DNA of 7,319 bases from Lachnospiraceae bacterium (GTDB taxonomy: Bacteria > Bacillota_A > Clostridia > Lachnospirales > Lachnospiraceae). The notes under the pieces were generated by a model that was given only the letters and a program-made list of their open reading frames with translations, did not search any database and was not told where the DNA came from. The stretch's first letter is position 1, and each line of letters begins with the position of its first letter. Of this stretch, positions 6,205-7,319 are shown piece by piece. The position numbers and the translations under genes are program-made. Location of the stretch: assembly GCA_031262285.1 (NCBI GenBank), contig JAISHZ010000206.1:1-7319 (forward strand). The letters are read 5' to 3'.

Positions 6205-7038
6205 ATGTCTGATCTTGACCCGACATTTCTTTTTACATGGAAGGGAACCAGAACCAAAATCCTAGAACCATATCACAGTCACGATCATGTGGAACTGGCA
6301 TTTATTCTTTCCGGTACCGGTCGCTACCGTATCGAAAACGAAGATTTTGACATAGAAGAAGGGGATCTAATCGTCTTAAATCCCGGTGTGCGCCATCAGT
6401 CATTGTTTGTCAAAGATGCTGATCAAGCAGCAACGGAATTTTTTGTGGGTTTTTCCGACATCCAATTGGACGGATGCGAGAAAAATTGCATCCCAATGAA
6501 AAACGAGCAATACATTCGTCATACAAATGGCGAATTGCGGCAAAGACTTTTTCGTATCTGCGCATCCATGGAAGCAGAAAATGCCACAGCCAAAACCGGA
6601 CGTTACCATATGCTCAAATCTTATTTAGTACAGATTCTGATCTTACTATTACGAGATCAATCGGATCCCCCAAGTCCGCAAGCAGGTTGTGCCTTTGAAT
6701 CCGTCAACAAAAAGCACGTCGTTGAACAAATCGTCAATTACTTCGAAGACCATTTTATGGAAAAGATTTCTCTGGATCGAATCGCGGACAATATGTACTT
6801 GAGTCCCTTTTATATCTCAAAGATCTTCAAAAGCGAGACCGGGGATACGCCTATCCGTCATTTGATCAATATTCGCTTGGAGAAAGCGAAAGAACTTCTG
6901 GAAAATGGTACATCTCAAAGTATCCAAGAGACAGCTCGAAGTGTGGGCTATGACGATGCCTACCATTTTAGCAAACTTTTTAAGAAACGCTTCGGGGTAG
7001 CCCCTTCCCAGTGGAATGACTATCGAAAAACTCTATGA
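6205..7038 (+). CDS. AraC family transcriptional regulator with N-terminal cupin sensor domain
   Basis: This 277-residue cytoplasmic regulator has the standard two-part layout. The N-terminal cupin-like domain (about residues 20-90) shows PYHSHDHVELAFILSGTGRY and a following EEGDLIVLNPGVRHQ, typical of ligand-sensing domains that bind sugars or related small molecules. The C-terminal DNA-binding domain (about 175-273) has two helix-turn-helix motifs: ISLDRIADNMYLSPFYISKIFK, and QSIQETARSVGYDDAYHFSKLFKKRFGVAPSQW, the latter being the AraC signature. ATG 6205 is preferred over the in-frame ATG 6190, because GGGAGA (6192-6197) lies seven bases before 6205 but inside the longer version. A perfect promoter precedes it. 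The DUF1905-type gene starts about 38 bases after its stop, so the two are probably one operon. Its effector and targets cannot be read from the window. The xylosidase is a possible but unsupported target. Confidence 0.93.
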   Translation: MSDLDPTFLFTWKGTRTKILEPYHSHDHVELAFILSGTGRYRIENEDFDIEEGDLIVLNPGVRHQSLFVKDADQAATEFFVGFSDIQLDGCEKNCIPMKNEQYIRHTNGELRQRLFRICASMEAENATAKTGRYHMLKSYLVQILILLLRDQSDPPSPQAGCAFESVNKKHVVEQIVNYFEDHFMEKISLDRIADNMYLSPFYISKIFKSETGDTPIRHLINIRLEKAKELLENGTSQSIQETARSVGYDDAYHFSKLFKKRFGVAPSQWNDYRKTL

Positions 7039-7076
7039 TTAATACGCGTGCCGCCTACACGCAGATGGGAGTAAAT

Positions 7077-7319
7077 ATGCGTTATTTTTTTGAATCCGTA
7101 ATAGAAAAAAAGCAAAATGGATATCGTATTCCCATACCATTTAATGTATGGGAAGTTTGTCGCCAAAGAGATGTGATTAGCGCTAAGATCGTTTTGGACA
7201 ATCGAATCATCGACTGTGAACTGCTTCCCATCGAAAAAGGGAATTATAGTATTCATATCGAGGAAGAAGCCGTCGCAGATTTGCGACCGGGCGTTTCACA
7301 CAAAATATTGCTCCACATC
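7077..7319 (+). CDS. DUF1905 domain protein, N-terminal part (3' partial)
   Basis: The frame runs off the right edge after 81 codons. It begins MRYFFESVIEKKQNGYRI, then has IPFNVWEVCRQRDVISAKIVLDN, IDCELLPIEKGNYSIHI and LRPGVSHKILLHI. This succession of short beta strands with central proline, a strand of the form 'V-x-A-K-I-x-L-D', and a Gly-x-Tyr near the middle fits the DUF1905 fold, a small beta-barrel-like domain of unknown role that is sometimes followed by a YdeI-like tail. The start at ATG 7077 is chosen because GGGA (7067-7070) lies six bases upstream. An in-frame ATG at 7035 overlaps the regulator's stop as ATGA but has no ribosome binding site, and domain similarity begins only after 7077. 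The gene is probably co-transcribed with the AraC-type regulator. The family call is by pattern and is moderate. Confidence 0.65.
   Translation, partial: MRYFFESVIEKKQNGYRIPIPFNVWEVCRQRDVISAKIVLDNRIIDCELLPIEKGNYSIHIEEEAVADLRPGVSHKILLHI

Overview
The window looks like a piece of a low-to-moderate GC Firmicutes chromosome, most likely an anaerobic, plant-fibre-using member of the Clostridia. This rests on the Gram-positive style of the ClpB and family 39 glycoside hydrolase proteins, strong GGAGA-type ribosome binding sites, frequent TTG starts, sigma-A type promoters with 17-base spacers, an IS1634-like transposase, and an ATPase of the DUF4143 class. The genus cannot be fixed from the sequence alone.

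Layout, left to right: (1) bases 1-1643 hold the 3' two thirds of clpB, whose start lies outside the window. (2) After a 37-base gap with no terminator comes a GH39 beta-xylosidase (1681-3213), closed by a strong intrinsic terminator (about 3225-3257). (3) Bases 3254-4887 form a degraded mobile-element zone. It carries two transposase fragments of the same IS1634-like type, both on the minus strand, with an AT-rich gene for a small single-pass membrane protein (3733-4371) between them. The zone also holds several short inverted and direct repeats. (4) Bases 4888-6120 encode an AAA ATPase with a DUF4143 C-terminal domain, behind its own promoter. (5) Bases 6205-7038 encode an AraC-type regulator with an N-terminal cupin, behind a perfect consensus promoter (TTGACA, 17 bases, TATAAT). 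It is followed at once by a DUF1905-type gene (7077 onward) that runs off the right edge.

How the genes relate: clpB and the xylosidase are probably co-transcribed, which would link protein quality control and intracellular xylo-oligosaccharide breakdown only by read-through. The AraC regulator is of the kind that often senses sugars, but nothing in the window ties it to the xylosidase about 3 kb upstream. The ATPase appears to be a stand-alone transcription unit. All intact genes are on the plus strand; only the transposase debris is on the minus strand.

I did not find a clear new biological system. The most unusual part is the 3.25-4.8 kb zone, where transposase fragments lie in the wrong order around a compositionally foreign membrane-protein gene. 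The ATPase also appears to have lost the E-x-K half of its nuclease-like motif.
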